Positions 21,771-33,772 of a stretch of DNA of 64,000 nt are shown here, piece by piece (position 1 is the stretch's first letter; each line of letters opens with the position of its first letter). The DNA is from Eupeodes corollae (lineage: Eukaryota; Arthropoda; Insecta; Diptera; Syrphidae): assembly GCF_945859685.1 (NCBI RefSeq), contig NC_079148.1, forward strand, positions 139,063,133 through 139,127,132. The letters are read 5' to 3'. A program made the translations under genes and the position numbers. The notes below the pieces were generated by a model that was given only the letters and a program-made list of their open reading frames with translations, was not told the DNA's origin and made no database searches.

Positions 21771-23035
21771 TATTTTTTTCGATGTTAATTTTTTCATAAA
21801 TTATTAATATTTTTACTTAAACAAAAAAAAATTAAATACGTCATCTATGGTCTTTCTCCCCTGATGTCTTCAATATAAATAATTTTATTAATTTATTTTT
21901 TGATAAATAAATAAAATAAATAATATAAATTGTTTTTTTTTTCTGCATAATCTAGGGAATGAACTCTTGACAAATAAAGATTTATGAATAATCTTTGTAT
22001 TAATAATTCATACAGTTTTAAAATATTAATTGCCCATATGAAAGCAACAAAAATAGTTCTAAACGCTCACCATATCTCTTTAAAATATTAAACTGTTTTT
22101 GAGATATATTGTTGCAATTAAGTGATATTTTTTTACGCTTTCATTCCAAAAATCGAATACAATTTGTTAAATGTAAAATAAACCTTGAATCTGTTGATAT
22201 TTTGAAAGGCTAAAAAAAACACAAAAAAACTGTCTCTTTTCTCAAATATTCTAAAAATAGATTTTCAGTAAACATCAATAGAACACGAACATACCGTATC
22301 TAAGTACCATCCTATATGGAACTATGAATTCCACGCATAGGTTAACTTTTTTTTTCGAATGTTCACTGTATTTATAAATTCTCCCTTGGGATTTCTGTGT
22401 TTTCTCAAAAATTTCCCAAAATTGCTAAAAATAGATGCTGCAACCTGCACTCAATAAAGCACGACCCATCAGAATCGTAATCGAGAACAAACGATTTATT
22501 TTTTGTTTGTTCATTTCGCCCCAAACAGTCTCGGATCTCGATATAATAGCTCATTCTCTTAGTCGGCTTAATGACCGATGTATGTCTGTCATATAAAATG
22601 CCACATCACATTTATATCGCCCTCTAAGTGCCATGCATTTTCTCCCGATCGATTTTTGGAGGAGCGCCAACTTAAAAGCAAGGCACCCTTCACAATGACA
22701 GTATACTCAACTATACCCATCCCTCTGTGTCATGTGCGTGTAATGACGAGTGTGATGAATCGGGACATAACTTGGGTGACTCCGAGCGATCCCTTAAAAC
22801 AAACAAGCTTCAACGGCGGCGGCGTTCATAGTGAGTTCTTCAGATGAAAAGCGGGTAAAATGAAAAACTGCAGAAAAACATAAACAACAAGAAAAATTTC
22901 ACATCTGCGTGTAGGTAAAAGAAAAACACAAAACTCACAAAAATGTTTGAAACAAAGCGATACGCCCGATTAAAATGTACGAGACAATTAAAAATAAGAA
23001 CGAAAAGGTCTGACTAAAAATGTGAAAAGTTGGCC
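21771..23035. other. Non-coding stretch, nothing recognised
   Basis: AT-rich to about 22,430, then a patch of more balanced composition (22,470-22,850) without a supported exon or element. Confidence 0.45.
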
Positions 23036-23039
23036 AGGG

Positions 23040-23610
23040 GTGGATTTCTTTTTTTTTATGGGAAAAATGATAATTTTTACTTTTTCTAGGTGTGAAGAAT
23101 TCACCGGTCAAAAAAGGAGGCCCCCACTGATAACTTTCCTTTCATGAAAAATATTGATATCAAAAATTTGTGTATGATAAAAAGTTTGAAGTCAATATCT
23201 TTCTTTGTTTTCGAATCGAAAAATATTTTTGATTAGTTTTTAGTTGTTTATGTAGGTTTTAAGTTGGACAAAATTTCTTCGATTGGATTTTTGTAACAAA
23301 TTAATCGAAAGCTATTAACAATGTTTTGCTAATGATAAAGGGAGTTTGATTTCAATACTTTTTTTGTTCCAGAGATAATTTTTACCAATTTTTAGTTGTG
23401 GTTTTTTTAAGGTCTTTTACTTTTAATGGCGATTTGACTTTTCTTAGAAAATTACATCATGCGAACAATATAAAATGAAATAGTTTTGAAGTCAATACTT
23501 TAATTTATTCTCGAGATATATGAGTCCAAAATCATGTTTTAACAGTTTTGTCACAATTACAATTTTGACCGATTACAATACTATGTTTTGTTGTCCTAAA
23601 TTCTGCATCA
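23040..23610 (+). repeat. Diverged R-family copy
   Basis: Contains CCCACTGATAACTTTCC near the start (cf. ACACTGATAACTTCCC in the copy at 24.3 kb), repeated GAAGTCAATA..TTTTTAGTTGT modules, and ends with GACCGATTACAAT near 23,567. This matches the R order of 5' motif, repeats and 3' motif, but with strong divergence. Confidence 0.55.
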
Positions 23611-24270
23611 GGTCAAGTTTTAGAAATAAAGACCTCTTCAAGTTTTATATAAGTTGTTTTGAAAGCAAAGGTAAGACAAAACACAGTTTCTAATCAGAAA
23701 GGTTTATATATTTTTTGCAATGCTGTAAATGTAACTCACTTAGTTTTCGGAATGTTTATAAGTTTCAAATCTTCACTTCACTCTTTATATAGTATTGAAA
23801 AAAATGTTAAAAACATTTCATGGTTTAAAAAAAAAAAAAACGTTTTAAAGTTGATTTTATTGCTGATTTCGAGTACGATCTTAGATTTTAGCTACTCTAA
23901 TTTTAAAACAACCGTTTTCAACTGTACTTGCATGTTTTGTAAAGTGTTTATTATTTCAAAGATTTAAACATCGTTTAGACAACGAATTTGTCATAAGAAC
24001 AACATTTACTTAAAATGGGTTATTTTTTTCTGTTAGAAACTGTTTCACTATAAATACTTAATGTAATATACATATATTTTAAGGATTTTTTAAAAGCGTA
24101 TATAAGAAAATATTTAAGAAGTTTAATAGAGGATGAGAATCATAGATCTTGAAAATCTTCAAAAATTTTAATGAAAGAAGATCACGATTTAACATAGCCT
24201 TGTAAAATTTTAAATGATGATATCTCAAAAACCTGACGTCCTTGAGTGATTTGCAAGATAATTTTAGAAA
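23611..24270. other. AT-rich spacer between R copies
   Basis: No gene or element was recognised. Confidence 0.4.
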
Positions 24271-24275
24271 AAGAA

Positions 24276-26010
24276 GCTGGGATGCGACCCACACTGATAA
24301 CTTCCCATCTCGTCTGTCGATTTGTCTTGCTTGAAAGTTTGTCTATATGTACTCTTATCAATTTTTACCAAATTTGCGTACTATTCTTTATGAAAAAACG
24401 GACTGTTGGATTTTTATATAAAAAATACTGAATATCAAAAACAATATTTTCTGTGAAATAAAATAAGTTTGAAGCCAATATTTTTAATTTTTGAAAAGCT
24501 ATTTGAGTCAAAAGTAAATTTTTACCAAGTTTTAGTGTTGTTTTTTTAGAGTTTTATTTTTTGTGAAAAAACTGTCAATTCGATTTTTTCAAAATTTTAT
24601 CGAATGTTGAAAACAATAATTTTTATAAGTTAAAATTAGTTTGAAGCCAATATTTTTAATTTTTGAAAAGATATATGAGTCAGTTTTTACCAACTTTTGT
24701 TAATTTTTTTTTTCGGTTTTTAATTTTTTGTACAAAAACTGTCAATTCGATTTTTTTCAACAACAATATTTTTTGAAAGATAAAAGTAAAAATAAGCCAA
24801 TATTTCAAAGTTTTGAAAAGATATTTGAGTCGAAAATCAATTTTTACCAACTTTTATACGTTTTTTTTTAGGTTTTTATTTTTTGTAAGAAAACTGTCAA
24901 TTCAATTTTTCTCAAAATGTGTCCTTATGTTGAAAACAATATTTCTTATAAGTAAAAATTAGTTAGAAGCTTTTATCTCAAATTTATGAAAAGATATTTG
25001 AGTCGAAAATATTTTTCTACCAACTTTTGTAATTTTTTTTTAGGTTTTTAATGTTTTGTAAGAAAACTGTCGATTCGATTTTTTTCAAAATTTTACTGAA
25101 TGTTGACAACAATATTTTTTGAAAGATAAAAGTAAATTAAAGCCAATATCTCAAAGTTTTGAAAAGACATTTGAGTCGAAAATCAAATTTTACCAACTTT
25201 TATTAATTTTTTTGTATGTTTTTATTTTTTGTATAAAAATTGTCGATTCGATTTTTCTCAACATTTTCCAGAATGTTAAAAAACAATGTTTCTTATAGGA
25301 TACAAAATTTGAAGCCTAAATTTCAAGTTTTTGAAAAGATATTTGAATCGATATTTAAGTTTTACCAACTTTGAGTAATGTTTGTTTAGATTTTTATTTT
25401 TTATAAAAAAAACTGTCAATTCGATTTTTTTAAAAATTTTATCGGATGTCAAAAACATTGTTCTTCGTTGCACAAAATTGTTTTGGAAATGAAATGGTAT
25501 TAAAGTGAACATTTTTTTTTTCAGTTTTTTTGATTTATAAAAAAAACCGTTAAATGGATTTTATTAAAAAAATATACTTCTTTGATATCACGTTACAATA
25601 TATTATATAAAATTTAATTCTCTATCGTTTTTGGTTCGTAAGATATTTAGGGTTAACCAAAATTTTCACCTTTTTTTCATACTGCTTTGGTAAAAAAAAC
25701 ACCCACGCAATTTTATTGAGAGCCCTTCCTGCATCGTTCAGCCTAATTATCTATATAAAAAAATTTATTTGAAATCGATATATCTTCTGGTTCTTGAGCT
25801 ATGGAGGACGAAAAAAACGTCGCGAACGTACGGACGTACGGACGTACGAACGTACGTACACACGCACGCACAGACATCTTTCTAAAAATCTTTTATTTTG
25901 ACTCTAGGGACCTTGAAACGTCGAGAAATGTCAAAATTTTCAATTTGACAAATCGGTCCAATACAATTACTTCCTATGGCAAGTTATTTAGGCCATTTAA
26001 ACTTCCGGAA
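24276..26010 (+). repeat. Longest R-family copy with ~172-bp internal tandem array
   Basis: 5' end: AGCTGGGATGCGACCCACAC, TGATAACTTCCCATCTCGTC and TGTCGATTTGTCTTGC. Internal array: modules containing TTTGAAGCCAATAT, TTTGAAAAGATATTTGAGTC, TTTTTACCAACTTTT, a GTTTTTATTTTTTG block and AACTGTCAATTCGATTTTT, recurring with GAAGCC-type anchors at about 24,471, 24,643, 24,793, 24,966, 25,139 and 25,311, i.e. a period near 172 bp with one short unit of about 150. 3' part: TTTGGTTCGTAAGATATTTA, GAAATCGATATATCTTCTGG, TTCTTGAGCTATGGA, an ACGTACGG-type microsatellite (25,827-25,870), then TTGACAAATCGGTCCAATAC and a terminal AATTACTTCC..AAGTTATT hairpin. No protein-coding capacity is seen. The family is not one I can name; a DINE-1/Helentron-like non-autonomous element is a possibility. 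Confidence 0.8.
25827..25875. repeat. ACGTACGG/ACGTACGA simple repeat inside the R copy
   Basis: Tandem ACGTACGG/ACGTACGA units followed by CACGCACGCACAG. The same position in other R copies carries shorter versions (about 36,040-36,056; reverse complement at about 60,398-60,440). Confidence 0.85.
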
Positions 26011-27980
26011 AAGTATAACTTAATTTCTAGTTACAAGATCTTGTTGACCATTTAACTATTAAATGTTCGTTGTAATCTGGAAACACAACGTTTAATACCT
26101 CTCATTTTGACTTTTAGGAACACCTTAAGTAAAAATTTTGATTAAACCAAGGATCAATACATTTTTAATGGTTGCTTCAGTCAGAAAATGCACTTTCATT
26201 ATAATAAAAAGGAGCTTGGAACCAGTTTAAAAACTAAGGACCATTTTTAAAAAACTCGCCTTAGAATTTTCAAAGGGGTGTCTTTAAATGAACTAAGCTG
26301 TTATTTAGTTAATTATATAAATCATAAATCAAGAATTTTATATGCTTATTAATAGATATTGTCAATTTTTCCGAACCGCCAACAGTCAAATGCCAAATTA
26401 CTTTTTTGAGAAGTTTCCAAAATGTTTTTTTAAATGGTGCAAAATGATATTTTGAATATTGTTTAAGTTTATTGTTATGTGGTCCCAATGGCCCCTTTTA
26501 AACCTATTCCATCCCTGATGTGGATTATGCCAAGACTTTTGATGAAAAAAAAAAACTCTAAAGAAGGCGGGTCTAATTTTATACGACCCTCTTAATTAGC
26601 ACGTATTTAATTGTAATATAAAAACACGCCAAAATAACACAGACACAAACACCGAAAAAACCTTAAAGCATAAGAGTGGTTGAAAATGAAAAGTTAGCAA
26701 CAAAAAAAAAAATTCCGCATTGAAGAAGCGAGAAAGTAAGATACTTTAATTTATTTGCATGAGACATTAATTAACTTGCTTTTTTGGCTAAAGTTGGAAA
26801 AGTATTACATTTACATTTTTGTCTTAATTAATTTTTTTCCCGTGTTGTTTTTTGGCTTTTTCCTTAGTTACACACTGTCGTTGATGGCGTCGCCACCGTC
26901 GCTCATAGTAGTCGTGCTAGTAAAAAGGAAAGTATATACATTTACCTACCTATACAAACTTTGCTTACTGAGTTAAATGTAAGGGTTTTCGTCTAAAATA
27001 GAGGTCGTGTATTTAGCCTCTGTTTTTACTTAACTTAAATAATTTACAGAGGTTTTACTGATTTATAATTGTATTTGTATGTGGGGGGTGTAAAGTGTAT
27101 GTAAAAAAGTATAAAGGTCTTTTTTTTTTGTTTTTGTTCGCCTTTTAACGAGTTCGCGTTTTTGGCAAACGTAAACGAGAAGACATTATGGTAGTTTTCC
27201 ATTTTTATTTTTTTTTGAGGAAAAGTGCCCTATTTTGAGCATTCCATGAATTTAATAAGTGTTGAATTCCATTGAAGCCAAAAACCGCAATTAGGTGTTT
27301 TTTTGAAATACTGTTTTGTTAATTACCCTTTCACGAAGTATAGGTATTCGAATTTATTTTGATTTTATGTACAGTACAGAACAATGTTTTGAAAATGTGA
27401 ATTAATGAGGAAAAATAAACTTTAATAGATGACTTTTGTTTGATTAGCCCCGAAAGGGTATTGTTTTTTTTTTTGTCATAGGTACTTTCTACTCATTGTT
27501 AAATTATGGGAAAACCTTTTTGTTTGAACCTAATTATATTTAGGCACACAAAATAGGTAATGTGTCAATAATTAGCTTTTGTGGTCTTAAATTGAGGGGA
27601 ACTATTGAAAATGTATAGATCCCCATTAGCCTTATTTGTTTTAGCTAATTATTTTTTGATGAAGTTTAAACGTATTTAGCTGACATTAAATGTTAAAGCT
27701 TTAAGTGGTTTTCAATAGTGTTTTTGATACCATAAATTAAGACATAGACCTCTTGTTTACACAGTTTTTAAATAAAACTGTTTTTAAATAAAGTGTTTTT
27801 CCAAAATTAGAATTTTAAGTTAGCAGACTTTGTGTCAACTATCAAGTGATTTATTTTTAGCTTAATTTGGCTTTTTTTTATCGATAAAGCTCATTTTTGG
27901 TTAAATAGTCAATAAACAAAACTAGCGTATGTAGTAATGACAATTCTTAAATGTTAAGACACTTATGTATCTACAAAAAG
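26011..27980. other. Non-coding AT-rich stretch
   Basis: No supported gene. A small GC-richer island at about 26,875-26,925 does not form a convincing exon. Confidence 0.45.
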
Positions 27981-27984
27981 TGAC

Positions 27985-28320
27985 TGTTAGGTCTAACCCT
28001 TAATGCAGTTGGAACAAGTGGTGCGTACTTCTTTAAAAACGACGCTTTTCAGAACGTTAAAGTCAAGAGCCATGATTACTGACTTTTTCGTTCATCAATT
28101 GAAAAACCATGTTTAATATCTGTGGTTTCGACAAGACTGTCTCCAAGCTTGAACCGAAATTGATTTAATGGAGGAAACGTTTGGCAACTGTAGCTTTCTC
28201 ACGTTAAAGACCAGTGAATAAGCCTCCAACATCGAGCGATTTAATGCCACTTGACTATTTTCTGCCTCAATTTTATTCTATTTCAAAACTTCCACATCTC
28301 TTAAAACAAACACCCCTTAG
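27985..28320 (+). mobile_element. Relic of a mariner-superfamily transposase
   Basis: Switching frames, the plus strand reads GAYFFKNDAFQNVKVK (about 28,029-28,077), AMITDFFVHQLKNHV (about 28,070-28,115), LWFRQD (the QQDG catalytic region decayed), and RFNAT / MPLDYF (about 28,240-28,265; the CDLTPLDYF region). The order and spacing fit the C-terminal half of the same type of transposase as at 33.8 and 44.9 kb, but it is clearly a different, older family. No terminal repeats were identified. Confidence 0.7.
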
Positions 28321-30240
28321 AACACAAAGGTTATAAACCTCCACCTCAGTTTACGCCAGTGAACTTTATATAAATTCCAACTTGCACTCGGTTCAAATCA
28401 CATTAATTCTTATGCTTTCTCATCACAATAATATGTAACCCCGAGGTAACTCCTTTTTCTTCCACATACCTACCTTTACCTTCCTCAACATATCTTAAAG
28501 TCCATTTCCTTATGTATTTTCCTATTCCTAATCCATTGCCACTTTTACAAAGTGTACCACTTAAAATTTTCCATTTGAGCAATTCAACTATGTAGGTAGC
28601 ACCATCTTACATATGTATGTGTATAGCTATAAGGAAAGTGGTGATGTGGCGTAATAAACGTTTATACCCATTTTCCAAATTCAACGGTCATAATATAAAT
28701 AGGTACGTTGAGAACGGGAACTGGGAACTTCCACTCCTTTATTAGAAAAACGCCTTTTGCAATTACCTCCAGGGTGCAATAAAACATTCACTTTACCATG
28801 TTTTTTGTTTTTGTGTGTTCTGTATGTGAATGTTTCCCCTCGCGCGCCATGTTTTCGTCTTACCTACCTACCTATAAATAATTCACCTGCATTTGCACCA
28901 AACAGTTCATTGTAATCATCATCCATGAAATACACTTATATATCCTGACAGTTTTCGTCGTGTCGTTCCTTAGGGCAACCATCATCATCAAACCCCATAT
29001 CGCATCGTACCTTTTACGACTAACTCACTATATACCCTTTTCCTAGCATATTATTCCTATGAAGTGCAAGTTATTCTCGGAGTGCTTTTGGGTAAACCTC
29101 AAGCTGGTGTCTCAATCTGATATCAAAAGTTATAAAGTATCTGGGACGTTCTCTAGTCTCTAGATATATACTTCGTATAGTGAGTATATGGATAAGAGTA
29201 TAGCTGCTCCTGAGGTTGGCCAAAATGGTTGAATGTTATAAATGGCTATAACCTTCGTGTATTTGGCTTGCACTCGTGCGGCTTTGGCCCGGTCGGTGAT
29301 GTGTTTAAGTTGGTGGTCATCAAAAATCACACGTTTTATACAATATACTCGTTTAGTATAAAGCAGAAGGGTGCGGAAAGTTGATCCGTTTGCCGGTTTC
29401 AATTAAAGGGAAACCCTCAACAACCATTTCAACGTTTGACTTAAAACCACCATAACTTAGAGGTTCTTACATACATTTATTATAAACTATGGTTGGTATG
29501 GGAGCTGAAAGAACGATCGTTCTAACGTGTAATTCGTCAGGGTGGATTTTGCCAGTATTTATAGGAAGAGTGTTAAGTGGCATGTTAACGGGAATATATC
29601 AAGCAAAATTCTATGAAAATCAGTTAAGTAGTTTTAGGTGTTCGTTTCAAAAATATATGAGTTCTCAAAGTAGCTTAGTTTTTTGAAAGTAATACATTTA
29701 TTATAAGTTTGACCAAAATAACGAGTTGTTGGAAAAATTATTTATAAAAGCAAGAGGTTCTGAATTAATAATCCCTAATTTCAAAATTTAATTTCATTAC
29801 TACTACAAGGCGTTTATAAACTTTTATAAGCATGGTCATTGGTCCTGAACAAAAACGAAGTTCAAACTACGTTCGTGACTTGCTGAAAGTTTTTGTTTTA
29901 TGTCACTGTTGTCATGGTTTGACTATAATTAAAATTAATTCATTTTCCAAGCAAAGATTTCACATCAAGCTTCAGAAATATATTAAAAACAACATAAAAA
30001 TAATATTATTTGAATTAGATTCAGCACCAAAAATTAATTCTTAAAAGTGGTTTGGAAATGTTACAAACCTTGGTTGCTCCGCAGTTGCCTTTTGCCACCT
30101 TCTCACTGACTCCAAATAAACAATTATCATACAAATACAAAAAAGCTATCAATTAACTCCCAGCCCGTGCGATATACTTACCCGACCCACTTTACTGCCC
30201 AGAGCCGTTTCCCTTGTGTGTTAACAAGTATATAAAAGTA
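28321..30240. other. Non-coding stretch
   Basis: Contains CTACCTACCTA-type short repeats near 28,860-28,875 and other low-complexity segments. No exon or element was recognised. Confidence 0.4.
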
Positions 30241-30244
30241 TTCA

Positions 30245-30690
30245 TGTTCTACAACAACTGAAGAAATGGAGCTTGCCAAAACTGTAAGCCCTGATGGCGT
30301 CCCATCAGTTATTCTTAAAAATGTATGAATTCTCTGTCAAAGCCTCTAAATGCACTCTTTGAACTCTCTCTTTCCTAAGATGTGGTTCCTCATATGTATG
30401 TATATGGAAAGATTCATTTATATTTCCCATTCCTAAAGAAGGCAATAAAACTGAAATTATTAATTATAGACTTTTTGAAAGCCTAGTTTATAATTCCGCT
30501 TATTTCCATTGCAAGCCCTTATTCTCCCCCGCTCAACATGGTTTTCTTAAAGATAGATCCAATACCTCTTACTAAATTGAATTTATATCAAAAGTTTTGT
30601 CAGCCCTCGAGAATAGCAATGAAGTTGAAGTTGTATACACTGATTACAGCAAAGCCTTTTATAAAATATCCCATAAGATAATTTATCTCA
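30245..30690 (+). mobile_element. J2-type Jockey-like LINE, 5' part of a split copy
   Basis: Frames together give a finger segment (SLSKPLNALFELSLS, about 30,334-30,378), AYFHCKPLFSPAQHGFLKDR (about 30,499-30,558) and motif A in VEVVYTDYSKAF (about 30,628-30,660). Reading breaks at about 30,690 where RTE copy C5 begins, and resumes after it at 32,490. Confidence 0.78.
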
Positions 30691-32490
30691 ACCCATCTAT
30701 GCGTACGGGACCAAAAATCACCTGAAGAATTTTTCTCTAGAGGCATCCTAAGACGCTCTCATCTTTCTTTGACAGCGTCCAGGCCTCAGCGCCATAAATG
30801 AGAACCGGGATGATGAGTGTCTTATAGATGGTGATTTTACATGCTCGAGAGAGGACTTTACTTCTCAATTGCCTTCTAAGTCCAAAGAAGCAGCGATTTG
30901 CAGGAGTTATTCTTCGTTTGATTTCAACGCTGGTGTCGTTGTCTGCATTAATAGCGGTGCCTAGGTAGACAAAGTACTTAACTACCTCAAAGTTATAGCT
31001 GTCCATGGTGACGTTTTGTCCAAGACGTCGTCGTTCAGTGTCCTTTTTTGATGACAGCATATACTTGGTCTTGCCCTCATTGACCACTAAACCCATCTTC
31101 TTCGCTTCCGTCGCAATGCTCAAAAACGCTCCACTGACATCACGCTTTGATCTTCCAATTATGTCAATATCATCTGCGTATCCGAGTAATTGGATGGACC
31201 TTTAGAAGACTGTGCCTTTAGTGTTTACGGTTGAGTTTTGCACAATTCTTTCCAGAACGATGTTGAAGAAGTCGCATGACAGTGCATCGCCTTGTCTTAA
31301 ACCTTTTTTGACATCAAATGCATCGGTAAGATCTTTTCCGACCTTGATAGAGCAGCGTGCATTCTCCATCGTTATAAGTGGACTTTCCTGGTCTGAAGCC
31401 ACACTGATAAGGACCAATCAGGTTGTTGACGAATGGCTTCAGACGTTCACATAATACGGCAGAGAGGATCTTATACGCAATGTTAAGGAGACTGATGCCT
31501 CTGTAGTTGGCGCAGTTTAGAGGGTCTCCTTTCTTATGTATCGGGCACACTATGCTGAGATTCCACTCATCGGGCATGCTTTCTTCCGACCATATTTTGC
31601 AGATGAGTTGGTCCAAGTCATCGCCTGCTGCTTTGAATTGTTCGCAGCGATGCCGTCAGCTCCAGCAGCTTTGTTTGACTTAAGTTTAGATATAGCTATG
31701 TTCACTTCGTCAAGGTCGGGTAGGCGGAGTTGTTGATCTGCGTCGCCGAGGTTGAGTGGTTTTATCTCCCTTACAGCGGAATTCGGTTCGTCATCGCCGT
31801 CATATAATTTGGAGAAGTGATATTTATATATTCTCAGCATCGACTGCGGTTCTACTACGATGTTCGCTTGATCGTCTTTACAGGCTTCGGTTCGGGGCTG
31901 GTGCCTTTGGGAGGTTTTTTTTACCTTTTGGTAAAATTTACGAACCTCATTCCTGTTGTGACATCCCTCTATCTCCTCGATCACGCGCTTCTCATGCTCT
32001 CTTTTTTTCCATCTAAGAAGCCGGTGTTCCTCTCTCCTCTTCTGCTCGTAGAGCTGGCGAACAGCTCTAGTTCTTTTGTGCAGCGCCGTTTTATATGACC
32101 AGCCTGAATCCGTTGTCGGAGGTAGTGTCGTGCAGGCTGTATCTCCCGATTATCCCACCAAAGATGCCTTCTCTTCATAGCTTGGCATTAAAATCTCCTA
32201 AGACAATTTTAATGTCATAGCCAGGGCACTGCTCATATGTCTTGTCCAAGAGCTCGAAGACTATGTCTTTGGTGTCTTCATCTTTCTCGTCTGTTGGGGC
32301 TTATGTTGTCGAATTTAGCCTTGATGCGGATTATCGTGATGCGCTCGCTCACACTGTTGAAACTCAAGACTTTTTGCCTGAGCCTAGTTCCAACAACAAA
32401 TCCACACCCAAATAGACGCTGTCTTTGTTCTCGGTAGCAGTCGCCGTAGTAGATATCGCAGTCTTTTAGTTTGCGTTTATCAAAGATGTC
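30691..32490 (-). mobile_element. RTE-like LINE copy C5, lacking its 3' end, inside a J2 element
   Basis: In element order: endonuclease C-terminal part (ELLDKTYEQCPGYDIKIVLG with DFNAK, about 32,190-32,270; IFGG and SDNGFRL, about 32,105-32,165), a deletion to the linker ALHKRTRAVRQLYEQ, then EEIEGCHNRNEVRKFYQKVK (31,930-31,980), RT fingers, RPGKST (about 31,375-31,395), a deletion of about 58 codons that removes motif A, then MENARCSIKVGKDLTDA, motif B, an intact YADDIDIIGRSKRDVSGAF region (about 31,110-31,180), thumb, and an end at IFGPVRIDG (about 30,695-30,720). The last ~100 codons and the TAAG tail are absent, so this is not a simple 5'-truncated insertion. Confidence 0.87.
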
Positions 32491-33310
32491 TGTCTTAAAT
32501 TAAAAAAATCAGATACCCTAATGATTGCGGATAATAAGAAAATTTTTAAGATTATCTCAACTTCATACTTTTCTTACTTTTACAAAATGGTCTTATATCT
32601 TTTTTGTTTGTATACTACTTTCTTAATTTGAGTTTTGATTCCCATTTTGACCAAATTATTAATGAAGCTAATAGATCTTTCGGTTTTATTAAGAGATGGT
32701 CAAAAGAATTTTTGAACTCCTATGTAACTAAAGCGCTTTACACTTTCAAGTCCGTCCTCATCTTGAATATGCATGCCAGTAATGGCCTCCCTTCCACCCA
32801 TTCTGTTAGAATTGAAAATGTTGAAAGACGTTTCTTTCGAATCGCGTTACGTGGCCTTCCCCTGGGATGATACATCCAACTTGCCTCCTTATGTCAATCG
32901 ATTAAAACTGATAGGTTTGCAACCCTTATATATTAGACTCAAAAACCCTGATATATTATTTGCTTACCAATTGTAAATGGGCAGTATTGATACCCCGGCA
33001 CTCATCTTAACACCAACCCCCGAAATCTACGATCAGTCTCCCTTTTCTATTTCCCTCACCGCACTAATTACGGGCAATGTCCAGAATTCTTCGTCACTGC
33101 AACGCTGCTATGGTAGTCTTCGAGTTTAACATTTCCAAATCCCATCTGAAAGATACCTTTTACTTTTTCCCTCTCTAAGTCCGCATTCTTCGCCAGCCCT
33201 TTTTTATCTTAAGTCTAATAATATTCAAATTGTTAGTTCTTGTACATTAAAGAGCTTTTATTTGGGCCTTAGGGCCAACATGAATTAATGTTAAAAACTG
33301 GTACTAAGAA
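32491..33310 (+). mobile_element. J2-type Jockey-like LINE, 3' part of the split copy
   Basis: Reads on from the RT palm (IADNKKIFKIIST, about 32,524-32,562), then FDQIINEANRSFGFIKRWSK (about 32,650-32,708), NVERRFFRIALRGLP (about 32,817-32,862), LPPYVNRLKLIGLQPLYIR (about 32,880-32,938) and IDTPALI..INLR blocks near 32,985-33,030, ending near 33,290 with TTGGGCCTTAGGGCCAACAT. Frames shift repeatedly. About 100 codons between motif A and IADNKK are missing around the RTE insertion. Confidence 0.8.
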
Positions 33311-33414
33311 CCAAAGCTTGTATCTATTAAGCTTTAAAAATTTAAAGTTTTCCAAAACAAAATGAAGACTGATACTAATTAAAATTTCGGGAAACTAATT
33401 AGTATCCGAAACTG

Positions 33415-33650
33415 CTAGTATCCGTGACGTATTGGTAATGCATTAGGCTATCATTCCAGAGGCTTTGGGTTTAATCCCTGCAGGTGCCATCTAAAGTTTC
33501 TTTCACAGGTCCTACAATTCTTTTCGTGGAAAATGCTATCTGAAACTATGCGTTCAAATTCATCCCTGAAAACATTAACCACACACAAGAATAGCTGAGA
33601 GTTTAAGCCACTACTAGGCCTTAGTTTTTAACGGATTGTTTCTACGGCTA
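33415..33650 (+). mobile_element. tRNA-derived SINE, type 1
   Basis: The head resembles a tRNA: GTATTGGTAATGCATTAGGC (A-box region, about 33,429-33,448) and GGGTTTAATCCC (B-box region, 33,467-33,478). A non-tRNA body follows with GAAAATGCTATCTG and TATGCGTTCAAATTCA, then CACACAAGAATAGCTGAGAG and CTACTAGGCCTTAG. The A to B spacing and order fit an RNA polymerase III internal promoter. The body's middle is distantly like the SINE at 47,994, so the two may share a body module. Confidence 0.7.
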
Positions 33651-33772
33651 ATTTTTTTTTTTTAATTAAAATACTGAAAATATTTGAACTGCTTTAAATT
33701 TTAGAAAATCGTTCTGTCTAGGGCTGGTCACGAGACTTTTCCTAGTCAAGTTATTAAATTATTCATCTGTTA

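Noticed and set aside
23040..26010. LTR retrotransposon or endogenous virus in the long AT-rich repeat
   Set aside because: No gag, protease, integrase or envelope-like motifs in any frame, and no LTR pair; the structure is internal tandem units with short end motifs.
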